A program made the translations under genes and the position numbers. From Devosia lacusdianchii (GTDB lineage Bacteria; Pseudomonadota; Alphaproteobacteria; Rhizobiales; Devosiaceae): 64,000 nt of DNA. The stretch covers positions 1,302,001-1,366,000 of the forward strand of contig NZ_CP092483.1 in NCBI RefSeq assembly GCF_022429625.1, written 5' to 3'. The notes under the pieces were generated by a model, which was given only the letters and a program-made list of their open reading frames with translations, had not been told where the DNA came from and made no database searches. Positions 62,145-64,000 of the stretch are shown here, one piece after another (position 1 is the stretch's first letter; each line of letters starts with the position of its first letter).

Positions 62145-62912
62145 CTACTGCGAGACGTCTTCGCCGAAGTACTTCTGCGAAATCTCGGCATAGGTGCCGT
62201 CAGCCTTGATGGCCACCAGAGCCTCGTTGATGGCGGCCAGCAGCTCGGGCTTGCCCTTGGCCAGCAGCACGCCGGAGAAATCGGCATCGGCGGCCGTGGC
62301 AACCACCTTCACGTCGGCATCGGGCTGCTGCTTCTTGAAGTCAAAGAACGACAGGCTGTCATTGATCGTCGCGTCGGCGCGGCCCTGGATCACGAGCGCG
62401 ATCGACTGGTCGAAGCCCTCGGTTCCCACGAGCGTTGCGCCGTATCCCTCGGCCAGCTTGCCGAAATTGCTGGTCAGCGTCTGGGCCGAGTTCTTGCCGG
62501 CCAGATCCTCGAAGCTGGTGATCTCGGTATTGTCGCCGCGCACCACCAGGGCAGCCTTGGAGGCGATATAGGGCTCGGAGAAGTCGTATTTGGCCTGGCG
62601 GTCGGCGTTGATGCCCACCTGGTTGATCACCACATCGTAGCGATCGGCATCGATGCCGGCGATCAGGCCATCCCACGGGCCTTCGACGAACTCAGCTTCG
62701 ACGCCGATCTGCTTGGCAATGGCCCGGCCGATTTCAACGTCGAAGCCGACCAGCGCGCCGCTGGCATCATGGAAGGTGAAGGGGGCATAGGTGCCTTCGG
62801 TGCCGATCCGCAGCGCGCCCGCCTGCTTGACGGCGTCGAGTGCGGTCTGTGCAAATGCCGGGGTGGCCAAGGCCAGCAAACCAACGGCAAGCAGCACTTT
62901 CGAGAGTTTCAT
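62145..62912 (-). CDS. tcyJ: Cystine-type ABC transporter periplasmic binding protein
   Basis: 255 residues from the ATG at 62912, with a signal peptide (MKLSKVLLAVGLLALATPAF|AQ). It closely follows the FliY/TcyJ pattern: RIGTEGTYAPFTFHDASGAL, EFVEGPWDGLIAGIDADRYDVVINQVGI, DRQAKYDFSEPYI, SAQTLTSNFGKLAE, then GRADATINDSLSFFDF. These motifs favour L-cystine and related sulfur amino acids over glutamine. The gene symbol is by resemblance. It heads its operon. Confidence 0.85.
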   Translation of the reverse strand: MKLSKVLLAVGLLALATPAFAQTALDAVKQAGALRIGTEGTYAPFTFHDASGALVGFDVEIGRAIAKQIGVEAEFVEGPWDGLIAGIDADRYDVVINQVGINADRQAKYDFSEPYIASKAALVVRGDNTEITSFEDLAGKNSAQTLTSNFGKLAEGYGATLVGTEGFDQSIALVIQGRADATINDSLSFFDFKKQQPDADVKVVATAADADFSGVLLAKGKPELLAAINEALVAIKADGTYAEISQKYFGEDVSQ

Positions 62913-63199
62913 TGTCTTCTCCTGGGTGGCCGGTTCATGTCTCAGAACCGGAATTATGCCAGGAATCTGCACCCCCGGCGGGCGCGTTTCAATTGGTTGG
63001 ATGGATCTTTCCCTTCCCCGGGACCGCCCGATGCAACCATGCTCCACTTGATTATTTCGGGAGCCGGTTGTTGCTGATTTTGCCCTCCTGCGAGATCCCG
63101 CGCTGCCGGAAGACCCAGGAACGTTCGGTGCCGCTTCCGCGTTTGCACGGCCACCGGCTCACGAGGTATCACTCCTGACCGGCCTCGGAGATCCACCCA

Positions 63200-63682
63200 T
63201 TGAGCGTAGCCTTCACCAAGGAAGACAGTGCCGAGACGGCCTCGGAGACCATGCTCCCCGATCGCCCGATTTCGGCCGAGCCCAATCTCGTCACATCCGC
63301 AGGGTTGCAGGCGCTGGAAGCGCAGCGGATCGAGGCGCGCGAGGCCTATGACGTCGCGAGCCGGATCGAGGACGTCAACGAACGCCGCCGTCAGTCCGCC
63401 GGCCCGCTGCGCGACCTACGCTATTTCTCCGAGCGCGTCCGCACCGCCCAGCTCATCCCCGATCCGACCACGACGGACACCGTCGCCTTCGGTAGCACGG
63501 TCACCTTCAGCCGGGACGACGGGCGAGTGCAGACCTATCGGATCGTCGGCGAAGACGAGGCCGATCCCAAGGCTGGCTCGATCTCCCACGCCTCGCCCAT
63601 CGCGCGCCTGCTCACGGGCAAGGCCGTGGGCGATATCGTGAGCGTTGGCGAGCAGGACCTCGAGATCACCGCCATATCCTGA
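63200..63682 (+). CDS. GreA/GreB-family transcription elongation factor
   Basis: 160 residues from a TTG at 63200; no ATG is available and a weak GGAG precedes it. The N-terminal coiled coil (about 28-80) includes VTSAGLQALEAQRIEAREAYD and NERRRQSAGPLRDLRYFSERV. The C-terminal FKBP-like domain is FGSTVTFSRDDGRVQTYRIVGEDEADPKAGSISHASPIARLLTGKAVGD. Gre factors stimulate transcript cleavage in backtracked RNA polymerase. A ~28-residue acidic extension precedes the coiled coil. It resembles the accessory GreA/GreB-like paralogues more than housekeeping GreA. Confidence 0.88.
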   Translation: MSVAFTKEDSAETASETMLPDRPISAEPNLVTSAGLQALEAQRIEAREAYDVASRIEDVNERRRQSAGPLRDLRYFSERVRTAQLIPDPTTTDTVAFGSTVTFSRDDGRVQTYRIVGEDEADPKAGSISHASPIARLLTGKAVGDIVSVGEQDLEITAIS

Positions 63683-63879
63683 TGCATTGGAAATCGACTC
63701 GGGTGATGACGCCAGCAATGGCCTGCGCTAGTATGCCATCGGCTCAAGGCGGCCAGCAGTCCGCGCACTCCGGTGCATGGCGAACGCCTCTGCAAGTTGC
63801 TCTTTCCGGATTCATGTCGGCGGGCATCGGCAATGCGGACACCGACTTGGGCCAGTGCCGACTTTGGAGCCGGTATCAC

Positions 63880-64000
63880 ATGCGAAATTATGAAGACGCC
63901 AAGCTCATGGCCAAGGCCATGCGCGAAGCATTGGCGACCAGACAGGTCACCATCACCCACAGCGAAGCCCTTGAAATCGTGGCGAAACAGTTCGGGTTCG
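63880..64000 (+). CDS. Glyoxalase-superfamily N-terminal domain protein (cut by window end)
   Basis: Only the first 40 codons are present. MRNYEDAKLMAKAMREALAT followed by ITHSEALEIVAKQFGF matches the N-terminal helical domain that precedes a glyoxalase/bleomycin-resistance-like domain in glyoxalase-superfamily proteins. The catalytic domain lies beyond the window. The ATG at 63880 lacks a strong ribosome site, and the open frame extends upstream to about 63703. Confidence 0.65.
   Translation, partial: MRNYEDAKLMAKAMREALATRQVTITHSEALEIVAKQFGF

Overview
The window reads as chromosome of a GC-rich alphaproteobacterium. Gene families and style fit Hyphomicrobiales, and my impression is a Devosia-like organism: the large (about 1,560 aa) NAD-glutamate dehydrogenase, a PutR/PutA pair, a 7Fe ferredoxin FdxA, several ABC importers, and palindromic intergenic repeats. 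The genus is inference, since there is no rRNA here. Coding density is high, many genes overlap by ATGA or TGATG, and GTG/TTG starts are common. I see no prophage, insertion sequence, CRISPR array or replication origin.

Layout. 0-9.4 kb: the end of a LysM protein, an ArsR regulator coupled to an Atm1-type ABC exporter, a small HTH gene plus a free-standing Clp N-domain gene behind a twin palindrome, a GNAT, and a PadR-controlled RND efflux operon. 9.4-20 kb: central metabolism (cysQ, nadC, an SDR, an AGE-family epimerase, class 1 fructose bisphosphatase, NAD-GDH). 20-30 kb: sulfate uptake (sbp, and separately cysTWA), a redox group (flavin reductase, fdxA, sodB divergent from a four-cysteine regulator and a truncated haemoglobin), a double P-loop protein, and an SMR pair with a MarR regulator and elaborate palindromes. 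30-39 kb: a GGDEF/GAF pair and an oligopeptide ABC operon. 39-45 kb: putR, putA, an M24 peptidase and a GNAT. 45-55.3 kb: an arabinan/arabinoside locus (GH43, a peptide-type ABC transporter, GH51, and an ArsR-type regulator with a long C-terminal domain). 55.3-64 kb: a small hypothetical gene, a serine hydrolase, an Rrf2 regulator with an FAD protein, tRNA-Gln(CTG) followed by small genes and an FRG-domain gene, a cystine-type ABC importer, a GreA/GreB-like factor, and the start of a glyoxalase-superfamily gene.

Themes. Sulfur recurs: sulfate import, cysQ, cystine import and a cysteine-bearing Rrf2 regulator. Peptide and amino-acid scavenging also recurs: Opp, PutA, an M24 peptidase, NAD-GDH and cystine import. 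A family of palindromic repeats built on CTCCCCC...GGGGGAG occurs at nine places, all between 35.8 and 54.4 kb. Three of these lie inside reading frames, in putA and at the oppD/oppF junction. The least explained module is the HTH + Clp-N pair at 2.8-3.6 kb, with two perfect palindromes over its promoter.
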